The notes under the pieces were generated by a model. That model was not told the origin of the DNA and did not search any database. It saw only the letters and a program-made list of their open reading frames with translations. Below are positions 35,423 through 44,249 of a stretch of 64,000 bases of DNA, in pieces (position 1 is the stretch's first letter; every line of letters starts with the position of its first letter). A program made the position numbers and the translations under genes. This DNA is from Actinoplanes lobatus (GTDB taxonomy: Bacteria > Actinomycetota > Actinomycetes > Mycobacteriales > Micromonosporaceae): assembly GCF_014205215.1 (NCBI RefSeq), contig NZ_JACHNC010000001.1, positions 6,506,501 through 6,570,500 on the forward strand, written 5' to 3'.

Positions 35423-36157
35423 TCAACCAATGAGGACGCGGATGTGGGAGTCCCAGGCGTCCTCGTCGACCGGGAACGCGGTGGCGGAGGCGCCGGCTGC
35501 CGGTGCGGCGAACTTGTAGCCGACCTGGCGGACGGTGCCGATCATCCGCTCGCAGCGTGGACCGAGTTTGGCCCGCAGGCGGCGGACATGGACGTCGACC
35601 GTGCGGGTTCCGCCGAAGTAGTCGTAGCCCCAGACCTCGCGCAGCAGCTGATCGCGGCTGAACACCCGGCCGGGCTGCTGGGCGAGGAACTTGAGGAGCT
35701 CGAACTCCTTGTACGTCAGTGACAGGGTTTCGCCGTTCAGTTTGGCGGTGTAGCTGTGGGGGTCGATGCTCAGGCCGCCGATGTGGATCGACTCGGTCCC
35801 GGTCGTGGTCTGCGACCCCTGCCGCGCCACCGCCATGGTCAGCCGGGCCGCCACCTCCGCCGGGCCCGCGGTCGTCAGCACGAAGTCGTCGACACACCAG
35901 TCGACCGCGACGGCGGCCAGGCCGGCTTCCCGGACCAGGGCGATCAGCGGTGCGCTCAGCCCTGCCGCACTTAGCGCGCGACAGGTCGTGCGGGCCTGGT
36001 TCAGCTGCTCGCAGGCGTCGACCAGGACCACGGCCACGTGCGGGTCCTTGGCCGCCTCGGCCCACTTGCCGCGGGGCGAGACCTGAACGGAGTACGGCAG
36101 CAGGTCCAGTGCCGGCAACACATCGGGTTGGTTGTCGGTCAGCAGGAGAAGTTTCAT
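35423..36157 (-). CDS. Orphan OmpR-family regulator, GlnR-like
   Basis: The 244-residue protein has an atypical receiver ([20 protein letters not shown] ... [33 protein letters not shown]) and a C-terminal winged helix ([40 protein letters not shown]). The layout closely resembles actinobacterial GlnR, an orphan nitrogen regulator. No kinase is nearby and the canonical receiver Asp/Lys set is incomplete, as in GlnR. It may be GlnR itself or a paralogue; confirmation needs the genome copy number. Confidence 0.8.
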   Translation of the reverse strand: MKLLLLTDNQPDVLPALDLLPYSVQVSPRGKWAEAAKDPHVAVVLVDACEQLNQARTTCRALSAAGLSAPLIALVREAGLAAVAVDWCVDDFVLTTAGPAEVAARLTMAVARQGSQTTTGTESIHIGGLSIDPHSYTAKLNGETLSLTYKEFELLKFLAQQPGRVFSRDQLLREVWGYDYFGGTRTVDVHVRRLRAKLGPRCERMIGTVRQVGYKFAAPAAGASATAFPVDEDAWDSHIRVLIG

Positions 36158-36477
36158 GGCAACCCTTCCGTGGCACCGCGAGAGCAGGAATGCCGTCCAA
36201 GATCCTGGAGCCGCCGGCGGATGTGGGCCGAGCTCGGCTGAACGCTAATCGCGGACTGTTACCAACGGATATCGTGCCGATGCGCTCCCGCTGGCCGGAC
36301 GTTCGAAACGCCGCGACCTGCGTCACACCCCGTCACCTGGTGATGGGGTGTGACCGACCGGGTTCTCGCCGGCGACCACTTACACGTGTCAGTCTCGGTG
36401 ATCGCTAGCATGTAGCGTGGCGGGACGGCGGTGCACCTGGTGCCGCGCCCGACGGAGCGGATTGTGGGGAGGCCACG
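36158..36477. promoter_or_regulatory. Divergent promoter region (320 bp) with inverted repeats
   Basis: It separates the GlnR-like and LacI genes. It contains a large imperfect palindrome at 36322-36354 (GTCACACCCC ... GGGGTGTGAC with inner TCACC/GGTGA) and a shorter CGCTA-N5-TAGCG at 36403-36417, 61 bp before the LacI start. Either could be an operator. No gene is seen. Confidence 0.5.
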
Positions 36478-37491
36478 GTGGCGGCGCGAGTGACCAGCTC
36501 GGATGTGGCCGCGCTGGCCGGAGTGTCCCGGGCCACGGTCAGCTACGTGTTGACGGGCAACAGTCGCCAGACCATTCCGACGGAGACCCGGGAACGTGTC
36601 CGGGCGGCCGCGGCCCAACTCGGCTATCGGGTGAACGCCCACGCCCGGGCCCTGGTGCGGGGCCGGTCCAGCCTGGTGCTGCTGATCCTGCCGGATCTTC
36701 CGGGCACGGATGTCCGCTCCCACTTCGTCGGCCGCGCCACCGCGCGGATTGCTGCGGATGGGTATTCCCTTGTGCTGTGGACTGCCGGGCAGGGCGAGTC
36801 GCTCGAGGCGTTGCTGGAGAATCTGACACCGGCGGCGGTGCTGACCCTGTTCGAGCCGCCGAAACAGGACACGGCGGTGCTCCGGGCAGCCGGCATCCCG
36901 TACTTCTGCGCCTCGACCGATGCAGAGACCTCAGCGAACGACGTCGATGCGGCCACCGGCCGGTTGCAGGTACGACATCTGGCGGGGGCCGGGCACCTGC
37001 GGATCGGTTTCCTCACCACGTCCGACCACCGGCTCCAGCGGTTCGCTGCCGGGCGTGTCGACGGCGCCCGGCGCATGGCAGCCGAGCTGGGCCTGCCCGA
37101 GCTGGTGGTGCACGCCGTGCCGGACGCCGGCCCGGCCCGGCTCGCCGAGACCCAGGCGGTGCTGCGGCGATGGCGGCAGGGGCCCGCCCCGGTGACCGCG
37201 CTGTGCTGTTACAACGACAACTACGCGGCTCTGGCCAACCGGGCGGCCCACCTCGAGAACATCGACATCCCCGGGGAACTGTCGTTGATCGGGGTGGACG
37301 ACGACGAGATGTCGGCATTTCTCGATCCGCCCTTGACCACGGTGATCATCGATATCGAGGGTGTCGCCGATCACCTCGTCGCCGGTTTCAACCACCGGCT
37401 GGGGGCCGGGCCGGAACCCGGCCCGGCCCCCAGGCCACGTATCGAGGTACTGCCACGTGAGTCTGTCGCCCGGCTGTCGCCGGAACCCTGA
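36478..37491 (+). CDS. LacI-family transcriptional regulator
   Basis: The 337-residue protein has an N-terminal HTH (VTSSDVAALAGVSRATVSYV) and hinge (AHARALVRGRSSLVLL), then a PBP-type effector domain ending LIGVDDDEMSAFLDPPLTTV. GTG 36478 follows GGGGAGG. It is convergent with the esterase-MFS operon 22 bp downstream and may regulate it through the operator at 39836. A 16-bp perfect hairpin sits inside the last 100 bp of the coding region. Confidence 0.9.
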   Translation: MAARVTSSDVAALAGVSRATVSYVLTGNSRQTIPTETRERVRAAAAQLGYRVNAHARALVRGRSSLVLLILPDLPGTDVRSHFVGRATARIAADGYSLVLWTAGQGESLEALLENLTPAAVLTLFEPPKQDTAVLRAAGIPYFCASTDAETSANDVDAATGRLQVRHLAGAGHLRIGFLTTSDHRLQRFAAGRVDGARRMAAELGLPELVVHAVPDAGPARLAETQAVLRRWRQGPAPVTALCCYNDNYAALANRAAHLENIDIPGELSLIGVDDDEMSAFLDPPLTTVIIDIEGVADHLVAGFNHRLGAGPEPGPAPRPRIEVLPRESVARLSPEP

Positions 37492-37513
37492 CTCCTTCCA
37501 CCGCCTTCTCCGT

Positions 37514-38440
37514 CTACCCCTGGCCGAGCCGGTCGGCGAGGAAGGTCACCGAGCGGGCGACCAGTTCATCCACATTGTCGGCGCCGAGGAAGATGTGGTC
37601 GGCGCCGTCGACGAGCACGAGTTCGACCGGCACGCCGACTTCCTGCAGCGCATCGTCGAGGAGTTCGCTCTGGCTCGACGGCACAAGCCGGTCCGCGGTG
37701 CCGTGCAGGAGCAGGAACGGCGGCGCACCCGCGTGGACCAGGCTGATCGGGTCGGCGGTCACCCTGGTGGCTTCGTCGACGCCGTCGAGCAGCACTTTGA
37801 TGGGCTCCTGCAACAGCTCCGGCGGGGCGAACGCGGCGGCCTCGGGCGGCATGGCGAGCGGTGGCATCGAGTCCAGGGCCGCCACGCCGTACCAGACCAC
37901 CGCGGCGACGACCGGGATGGACGGCCCGGCGATGCCGTGCCGGCCTTCCAGTTCGGGCCGCCCGCAGGTCAGCGCGATCAGGGAGGTCAGGTGGCCGCCG
38001 GCCGACTCGCCCCACACGCCGATCCGGCTGGTGTCCACCCCGAGATCGGTGCCGAAGTGCCGTAGCCACCGCAGCGCCGCTTTGGCGTCGGTCAGCTGGG
38101 CCGGGAACTGCGCCTCGGACGCGTGCCGGTAGTCGATCGTCGCGACCGCCAGTCCCGCGGCGAGCAGCTCCTCGAAGAGCTGGTTGGGGCGTAGCGTCGG
38201 CGGGAAATAGCGCCGGTCACCCATCATCCAGCCGCCGCCGTGGGTCCACAGCACCAGGCCGGGGGTCCGGCCGCCGGGGTCCGGGGCCGGTACCCACAGG
38301 TCGAGTTGCAGGGGCCGGTATCCCGGAATGTTGGCGTACGAGATGCCCGCATGGTGGCGGCTGCCGTCGGGGCGGATCACCGGTTCGGTCGGGGGCAGGA
38401 ATGCCGGTGGGAACGGCGGCTTCTCGGCAGTGGCAGTCAT
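37514..38440 (-). CDS. Alpha/beta hydrolase, hormone-sensitive-lipase-like esterase
   Basis: The 308-residue protein has the oxyanion motif LVLWTHGGGWMMGD, the nucleophile elbow IGVWGESAGGHLTSL (GESAGG) and acid/His regions (LLHGTADRLVPSSQSE, DGADHIFLG). No signal peptide is evident. It lies 38 bp after the MFS gene and shares its promoter, so it may hydrolyse an ester that the MFS carrier imports. Substrate not determined by sequence. Confidence 0.88.
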   Translation of the reverse strand: MTATAEKPPFPPAFLPPTEPVIRPDGSRHHAGISYANIPGYRPLQLDLWVPAPDPGGRTPGLVLWTHGGGWMMGDRRYFPPTLRPNQLFEELLAAGLAVATIDYRHASEAQFPAQLTDAKAALRWLRHFGTDLGVDTSRIGVWGESAGGHLTSLIALTCGRPELEGRHGIAGPSIPVVAAVVWYGVAALDSMPPLAMPPEAAAFAPPELLQEPIKVLLDGVDEATRVTADPISLVHAGAPPFLLLHGTADRLVPSSQSELLDDALQEVGVPVELVLVDGADHIFLGADNVDELVARSVTFLADRLGQG

Positions 38441-38478
38441 GCTGCCCTCCTCGGTTGTCGGAAAACTGGCGGACGCGT

Positions 38479-39819
38479 TTACCGAACCTTGCGGACCGGC
38501 AGGATCAGGAGAGCGCCGACGATCGCGATGGCGGCGGCGGTGAGGAACAGCGCGGCGAAGTTGGATTCGCCGCCGGTCGAGCCGATGGCGAGCAGCGCTG
38601 GCGCGGCCGCCGGCACGAGGGAACCGGGCAGCACGCTGGCGATGTTGAGGACGCCCAGGTCCTTGCCCATCGTCGCCGTGCTCGGCAGTACGCGCGTCAC
38701 CAGCACCAGGTCGACGGCCAGGTATATGCCCTGCCCGAATCCGAGTACGGCGATGCCGGCGAGGAACGTTCCGAACGAGTCCACCACACTGATCCCCGCG
38801 AGACCGCCCGCGAAGATCACCGCGGACGCCCAGACGAACGGCTTGCGCCGGTCGAGCCGGTCCGAGACCTTGCCGGCCAGCAGCGCCCCGGCGGTCGAGG
38901 TGATCGCCAGGACGAGCGAGGCGACCGCCATCCTGGCGGGAATCTCCGCCGGATCGACGTTCAATTGCCCGATGAGAAAGAACACCTGGTACGTGTTGAT
39001 CGCCGCGATACCGATGAACAGGGCGAAGCGGCTGAACCAGGCGAAACCGTAGTCGCGGTGCTTGACCGGGTTGACCCAGAAGGTGGTGACGATGCCGCCC
39101 AGAGTCAGTGGCGGGCGGTCCGCTCGGGACAGCCGCCGGTCCGGCAGCGCCACCGCGAAGAGGATCCCGGCTGCGGCGGCGAGAACCGCGGGGACCAGGA
39201 ACATCGGGGTCAGCGCCGGGCTCAGGGCGCCGAGGACGACCGACACCACGACGATACCGAAGGTCTGGGCGCCGCCCACCACGCCGGAGATCAGTCCGCG
39301 GCGATCCGGCGCGAACTGGTCGGCAATGCTGGCTATCAGCGCCGACAGGACCAGGTTGCCGCCGAGTTGAGCGACGCAGAACCCGAGAGCGAGCGCGATC
39401 CCACTGGCCGCCTGACTGGTGAGGTAGTAGCCGAGCGTCGCGACGAGTGATCCCGCGATCACGTACGGCCGGCGCATGCCGATGCGAGCTACCGTGCGGT
39501 CGCTCAACTGGCCGGTGATCGGCCCGGTGACCAGGGCGACCAGGGTGCCGAGGGCGGAGACCAGCGAGACGATGCCAGTGGCGCCATCCGGGTCGATCTG
39601 CTGCGCTTTCAGAGGGATGGCGGTGATGGCGATCGCCAGGTTCGTACCGAAGCCGAAAAGTAGGGCCACCGCGTACGCGGCGACCAGCCGTCCTTCGTGC
39701 TTCTTCCGGCGCTGGCTGGGGAGAAGTAGATCGTCCGGGACGGCGACGGCCGGGTCCGAGGTGGTTGTCGGAGGGGCAAGGACGGACGCTGCGGGCAAAT
39801 CGCCGGAGTCAGCAGGCAT
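38479..39819 (-). CDS. MFS transporter (sugar-porter-like)
   Basis: The 446-residue protein has about 12 hydrophobic helices and the loop 2-3 motif (GQLSDRTVARIGMRRPYVIA), similar to SLC45/GPH-like sugar carriers. A second such motif occurs in the C-terminal half (GKVSDRLDRRKPFVWA). A ~55-residue cytoplasmic N-terminus precedes TM1. First gene of a two-gene operon with the downstream esterase; a strong inverted repeat lies 17 bp before the start. Confidence 0.88.
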   Translation of the reverse strand: MPADSGDLPAASVLAPPTTTSDPAVAVPDDLLLPSQRRKKHEGRLVAAYAVALLFGFGTNLAIAITAIPLKAQQIDPDGATGIVSLVSALGTLVALVTGPITGQLSDRTVARIGMRRPYVIAGSLVATLGYYLTSQAASGIALALGFCVAQLGGNLVLSALIASIADQFAPDRRGLISGVVGGAQTFGIVVVSVVLGALSPALTPMFLVPAVLAAAAGILFAVALPDRRLSRADRPPLTLGGIVTTFWVNPVKHRDYGFAWFSRFALFIGIAAINTYQVFFLIGQLNVDPAEIPARMAVASLVLAITSTAGALLAGKVSDRLDRRKPFVWASAVIFAGGLAGISVVDSFGTFLAGIAVLGFGQGIYLAVDLVLVTRVLPSTATMGKDLGVLNIASVLPGSLVPAAAPALLAIGSTGGESNFAALFLTAAAIAIVGALLILPVRKVR

Positions 39820-39835
39820 GACGTCTCCTCATCAG

Positions 39836-39866
39836 CACTTACTCGCGTCACTTACGCGAGTAAGTG
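39836..39866. promoter_or_regulatory. Operator-like inverted repeat upstream of the MFS-esterase operon
   Basis: CACTTACTCGCGT and ACGCGAGTAAGTG form perfect 13-bp arms around CACTT. An inner ACTTAC-GCGA-GTAAGT palindrome gives a 16-bp site typical of TetR-type binding. It overlaps the expected promoter of the minus-strand MFS gene. Confidence 0.7.
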
Positions 39867-40095
39867 ACGGCGGACACGTTAACACCTCGGCCGATACTTG
39901 ACCATCACCGGAAAGACACGGAGCCGAAATCGACCGCGACCCGGGCCGTGACCGCAGGGTGAGAACGCGTTCCAGGCGTTCACCACCCGGTCGGCGCAGT
40001 CTCCGGCCGGGGTGGCGACGGTGAGGGCGACCGCCTCGACGGTGACCGTCGCCCACCAGGCGCCCTGCGCGGTGAACACCTGCGTTAGGCGGGCG

Positions 40096-40620
40096 GCGGC
40101 GCGATCGCCGGATCATGAGCAGGGTGAGCAGCCCGGTCACCGCCGCGGCGGCGACCACCGTGGCGGCGGCGAACGACGATGCCACGGTGGCGCTGCCCGC
40201 CGTGGACAGGCCGGGTTCGTCGGCGGCCGACGGCACCGGGAGCGGGTCGCTGGACTTGCTGACTACCGTGGCGATCCAGGACCTCGCCTCCGGTACGTCG
40301 TAGTTCCCGGCGTGCGGCTGGTTCCAGGCGAGCCGGAAGTTGACGTCCTTGACCTGACGGTCCGCGGTGAGTGCCCGGTCCGGGTTTATCGAGACGGTGA
40401 ACGCGGTGTCGCGGTCCCGGGTGCCGTTACGGACGTACCAGTACGGCGCGGTGTCGGCGCTGGCGCCGATGAAGTCCATCGGGTCGATCAGGTGCACCTG
40501 GTCGTCGACGTCGGTGTTCTTCCTGCGGTTGGTTTCGGCCCCGCTGGTGGTGTTCCCGTTGACGCCGAGCGGGTCGAAGGCCGGTGTGGTGTTCAGGGTC
40601 GCCTGGGTGGCCTCCGTATC
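40096..40620 (-). pseudogene. Tannase-like C-terminal fragment
   Basis: In one open frame without a proper start the sequence reads ATLNTTPAFDPLGVNGNTTS, then LIDPMDFIGASADTAPYW and VNFRLAWNQPHAGNYDVPE, matching the C-terminal part of subtype-B tannase-like alpha/beta hydrolases, including the catalytic-His region (QPHAGNYD). It ends with a hydrophobic anchor and basic tail (LLTLLMIRRSRR). The N-terminal catalytic serine region is gone; it abuts the stop of the upstream MFS gene. Below 40096 the frame decays. Confidence 0.65.
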
Positions 40621-40626
40621 AGCGGA

Positions 40627-41790
40627 TCAGGGGGTGACCGAGCGACGCCGGTCCAGGAGCCAGGTCGCCACCGCGGCGGCCGCCAGTGGCACGGTGACCA
40701 GGAATGCCGCCCGTAGATCGGTGGTCACGGCGAGGCGTGCCAGCAGGTTCGGCGCGATCAGGATCGCGACTCCGGAGGCGAACGCGCCGAGACTGGCTCC
40801 GGCTGTCCGGTGCAGTCCCGGGGTGGCCATCAGGTCAGCGAGCCCCAGTGGGTAGAGCGGGGCCACGCCGAGCCCGGCTGCCAGCAGCGCGAGCGTCGTC
40901 GCCGTGCTCGATTCGGTGAGCGCGGTGACCAGTCCGGCCGCCGCGGCCAGGCCGGCGCCGAGCGGGATGGCGGGGATCCGCTGGATCAGCCGGCTGCCGA
41001 AGGTCCGGCCGAGCGCCATGCCGAGTGGGAAGGCGATGGCCAGTGCGGCGGCGGTGGCCATCGGCGCACCGGTGTTCCGGAGCCGGGTGACCGCGAAGAC
41101 GGTGAAACAGAACTCGAGGCCGACCACGAGCACCAGCCGGCTCCAGCGCAGGGCGAGCACCCCGGTCGGCGGTCTGCCGGCGGCGGACGGGATCTCCGCC
41201 GGTTGGGCCGCCGCAGTTCCGGGCACCGGTCGTGTCACGACGACCAGCAGCAGCGGTAGCGTGGCCAGCAGGGCCAGGCGTCCGTCGAGGCCGAGCTGTT
41301 CGAGGCCGGCGTAGCCGGCCGGCGCCAGGATCGCGGCAGCGCTGGCGGCGCCGTTGACGCGAGTCAGCCGGAACCCGGCGGTGGGGCCGGTGAGCAGGGC
41401 CGGGGCGGCGAGCACGATGGTGGCCGTGCCCAGCCCGGTCAGGGTCGCGGCGGCGACCGCGGTGGCCAGGTTCGGCGCCAGCGCGAGCAGGGTCGCTCCG
41501 GCGGCTACGATCAGGGCCGCGGCTCGCAGTGCCAGGCCTGGGCCGCGGCGCAGGATCAGCCCGCCCAACGGCGCGACCACCAGCAGGCCGATCGCAAAGG
41601 CCGAGGAGATCCAGGTCAGGCTCTGCACGGGTACGGCCAGATCGCGGGCCAGTACGGCGATCAGGCCGCCGATGCCGGTCAGCAGGTATCCGACGACGGC
41701 CAGGGCGACACCGACACTCAGGTCGGGGCCGGATGCCCGGGCCGGGGTTTCGATGGCGACATCGCCGGAGTGCCGAGCTGTCCCGATCAT
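40627..41790 (-). CDS. MFS transporter
   Basis: The 387-residue protein has roughly 12 transmembrane helices (e.g. DLSVGVALAVVGYLLTGIGG, SAFAIGLLVVAPLGGLILRR). It resembles sugar/drug MFS carriers with a short central loop. ATG 41790 overlaps the stop of a truncated HAD gene (ATGA), and it is divergent from the ROK regulator at 41966, which likely controls it. Confidence 0.85.
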   Translation of the reverse strand: MIGTARHSGDVAIETPARASGPDLSVGVALAVVGYLLTGIGGLIAVLARDLAVPVQSLTWISSAFAIGLLVVAPLGGLILRRGPGLALRAAALIVAAGATLLALAPNLATAVAAATLTGLGTATIVLAAPALLTGPTAGFRLTRVNGAASAAAILAPAGYAGLEQLGLDGRLALLATLPLLLVVVTRPVPGTAAAQPAEIPSAAGRPPTGVLALRWSRLVLVVGLEFCFTVFAVTRLRNTGAPMATAAALAIAFPLGMALGRTFGSRLIQRIPAIPLGAGLAAAAGLVTALTESSTATTLALLAAGLGVAPLYPLGLADLMATPGLHRTAGASLGAFASGVAILIAPNLLARLAVTTDLRAAFLVTVPLAAAAVATWLLDRRRSVTP

Positions 41791-41906
41791 GGCAGGTGCC
41801 CGGCGTCGGCGAGCGGTGCGGACCAGGCCCGCTCGACGGCGGCCCGCGAGTCCACCAGGGTACCGTCCATGTCCATTAGTACTGCTCTGACCTGTTCCAC
41901 CCGCAC
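41787..41906 (-). pseudogene. Truncated HAD-family phosphatase fragment
   Basis: A 39-residue frame (GTG 41906 after GAGAGGAG) reads VRAVLMDMDGTLVDSRAAVE, the catalytic DxDGT motif I of HAD sugar phosphatases, then stops within 20 residues in a 4-bp overlap with the MFS start. All other HAD motifs are missing, consistent with an internal deletion joining its 5' end to the MFS gene. Confidence 0.75.
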
Positions 41907-41965
41907 CGCGAACTCCTCTCACCGAATAAACTCGTGGAACGAGCGTAATCCTGGAAGGTCGCCCG

Positions 41966-43183
41966 ATGCCAGATCCGATGCCCGCCCCGCCGACCGTCAC
42001 CGGCCGCGCCAGCACCGCCCGGCTGGCCCGCTGGCAAGGGGCGGTCGAGGTGCTGGCACACCTGCGCGGCACTCCCGGAGTCACCCGCGCCGCGCTGGCC
42101 CGCGACCTCGGGCTCGGCAGCGGCACCGCCACCGAGCTGCTCGGCCGGCTACGCGACGCCCACCTGCTGGCCGAGCAGCCGGCCCCGGCCACCGGCCGGG
42201 GCCGGCCCACCACGATCCTGCGAGCACACCCGGCCGGCCCACTCGTCCTTGTCATCGACGTCCGGCACGAGGAATGGAGGATTGCCGTCGCCGCACTCGA
42301 CGGCACACTCACCGACGACACCCGCATGCGGCACGCCGCACGCGACCCCCGCCGGGTTCGTGACGCACTCACCGAGGCGGTCCGGACGACGGTGCGGCGG
42401 CTGCCCGGACGCATCCGCGCGGTGTCCCTGGCCATCGCCGGCACCGTCCAGGAGCAGCGGCTCGTGCAGGCCAGCGCGATGGGCTGGGGTCCGATCGACC
42501 TCGCCCCGATCGTCGCCGGCACCGGGCTTCCGCTCATCGCCGGCAACGACGCCACCCTCGCCGGCGTCGCCGAGGCCCGTACCGGCGCCGCCCACGGCCA
42601 CCGCGCCGCACTGCATCTGCTGATCGAGGTCGGCATCGGTGGTGTCACCGTGGTGGACGGCCGGCCCATCACCGGTGCCCTCGGCGCCGGCGGCGAGTTC
42701 GGCCACCTGCCCTTCGGCGACCCCACCCGGCCCTGTCCGTGCGGCGCGTACGGCTGCTGGGACCTGGAGATCGACGGCCGGGCACTGGCCCGCCACCTCG
42801 GCGCGCCGCCGCCCGCCGACCCCCGCAGCTACGCCCGTGACCTGCTCACCGAGGTGGAACGCACCGCCGGGCAGTCGTCCCCGGCCGCCACCGCGCTGCA
42901 TACCGTCGCGGCCGCGTTCGGCCGCGGCGTGGCCGGGCTGGTCAACGCCCACGATCCCGACGTGGTCACCATCGGCGGGCTGGCCATCAGGCTTCGTCAG
43001 GCCGCCCCCGAGGCGTTCGCCCGCGCCTACCACGCGGGACTGATGACCTTCCGCCGGGACCGGCCGCCGCCCGTGCGTGATGCCCAGCACGGCGACGACG
43101 GCGCTCTGCACGGTGCCGCGATGCTCGGGCTGGACGCGATCACCAACGTGGAGGCGCTCGCCGACTGGCACCGCCGCCGGTGA
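41966..43183 (+). CDS. ROK-family transcriptional regulator
   Basis: The 405-residue protein has an N-terminal winged HTH (GVTRAALARDLGLGSGTATE), then a ROK sugar-kinase-like domain with GNDATLAGVAEARTGAA, GALGAGGEFGHLPFG and the zinc motif CPCGAYGCWDLE. Divergent from the MFS/HAD unit, it probably represses it in response to a sugar. No kinase activity is implied. Confidence 0.92.
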   Translation: MPDPMPAPPTVTGRASTARLARWQGAVEVLAHLRGTPGVTRAALARDLGLGSGTATELLGRLRDAHLLAEQPAPATGRGRPTTILRAHPAGPLVLVIDVRHEEWRIAVAALDGTLTDDTRMRHAARDPRRVRDALTEAVRTTVRRLPGRIRAVSLAIAGTVQEQRLVQASAMGWGPIDLAPIVAGTGLPLIAGNDATLAGVAEARTGAAHGHRAALHLLIEVGIGGVTVVDGRPITGALGAGGEFGHLPFGDPTRPCPCGAYGCWDLEIDGRALARHLGAPPPADPRSYARDLLTEVERTAGQSSPAATALHTVAAAFGRGVAGLVNAHDPDVVTIGGLAIRLRQAAPEAFARAYHAGLMTFRRDRPPPVRDAQHGDDGALHGAAMLGLDAITNVEALADWHRRR

Positions 43184-43241
43184 AGCCGCTCGCGAGGCCG
43201 GACGGCGAGGGCATTCTTCAGTCGCGGGCCGCCGGCCGGCA

Positions 43242-44213
43242 TCAGTCGACCGCTGCTGCGGCCTCCCGTTCCCGGTAGTAGTCGCTGGCCAGCACTGGCG
43301 GATAGTCCGTGCCGCCACCGATCGGGGGCGCGAGTGGCATGACGACCCGGTCCATGTCCGATTCGCAGAAGACGATGAGGCTGATCAGTTCCTCGTTCGG
43401 GTCGGCCTGCGGCGGTGGCAGCACGCGGTGCCGGGTGGAACGCCATCGGTCGCCGGTCCACCGGGCGAGCAGGTCGGCGATGTTGACGGTGAAGGCGCCC
43501 GGCACGTACGGCGCGTCCGCCCACTCACCGTCGAGGGTCTGCACCTGGAGCCCGCCGTAGCCCGGCTGCCGGTCGAGGATGGTCAGGATCCCCCAGTCGG
43601 TGTGCGGTGCGACCCGGAATTGTCCCTCGAGCGGCGTACCGGTGACCGACAGCGCCGGATAGCGGTTGATGTTGAACGTGTATGGCGCATTTTTGGACCG
43701 CTCGACGAAGTAGCCGGGTTCCAGCCCGAGCGCGGTGGCCAGCACCTCCAGCAACTCCCGGTAGAGGTCCTGGACCTGCGCGGCGTATTCGGTCACCGGT
43801 TCTCGCAGGCCGGGCACTTCAGCCGGCCAGACATTCGCCACGAACCAGGCGGGGTCGCCGGCCGGCTCCTCACGCCCGAGCGTGAAGGTCTCCTTCAGGT
43901 CGGCCTTCTGCGCATCGGCGACCTCCCCGTAGAAGGCGTTCGCCTCCCGGCCACAAGCTATCCACCCCCGCCCACCGACGCCCGTCGCGTACGCCTGCTT
44001 GGCGGTGTCGGGCAGCGCGAAGAACACGCGGGACGACTCACGGATGCTCTCCTTGAGCGAATCGTCGATGCCGTGCCCGCTGACCAGGAAGAACCCGGAG
44101 TCCTGCATGGCACGGTCGAGCCGGGCGGCGAGTGCGGCGCGCTCCTCGATCCCGGCGGCCCGCCAAGCGCTGATGTCGAAGAGTGGAATGTCCGGCATGC
44201 TCATGAACCACAT
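43242..44213 (-). CDS. 2-oxoglutarate/Fe(II) dioxygenase, isopenicillin-N-synthase family
   Basis: The 323-residue protein has the DIOX_N segment (PLFDISAWRAAG, SGFFLVSGHGID) and the 2OG-Fe(II) core with HTDWG (His, Asp) and STRHRVLPP (second His and RxS-like Arg). The spacing is typical of plant-like and bacterial IPNS-family oxygenases. Substrate unknown. No cofactor partner is nearby, as expected for this self-sufficient family. An alternative ATG lies at the fifth codon. Confidence 0.88.
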   Translation of the reverse strand: MWFMSMPDIPLFDISAWRAAGIEERAALAARLDRAMQDSGFFLVSGHGIDDSLKESIRESSRVFFALPDTAKQAYATGVGGRGWIACGREANAFYGEVADAQKADLKETFTLGREEPAGDPAWFVANVWPAEVPGLREPVTEYAAQVQDLYRELLEVLATALGLEPGYFVERSKNAPYTFNINRYPALSVTGTPLEGQFRVAPHTDWGILTILDRQPGYGGLQVQTLDGEWADAPYVPGAFTVNIADLLARWTGDRWRSTRHRVLPPPQADPNEELISLIVFCESDMDRVVMPLAPPIGGGTDYPPVLASDYYREREAAAAVD

Positions 44214-44249
44214 CCCCGTCGAAAAGCAAAACGTCCCAAAGATCCACCT

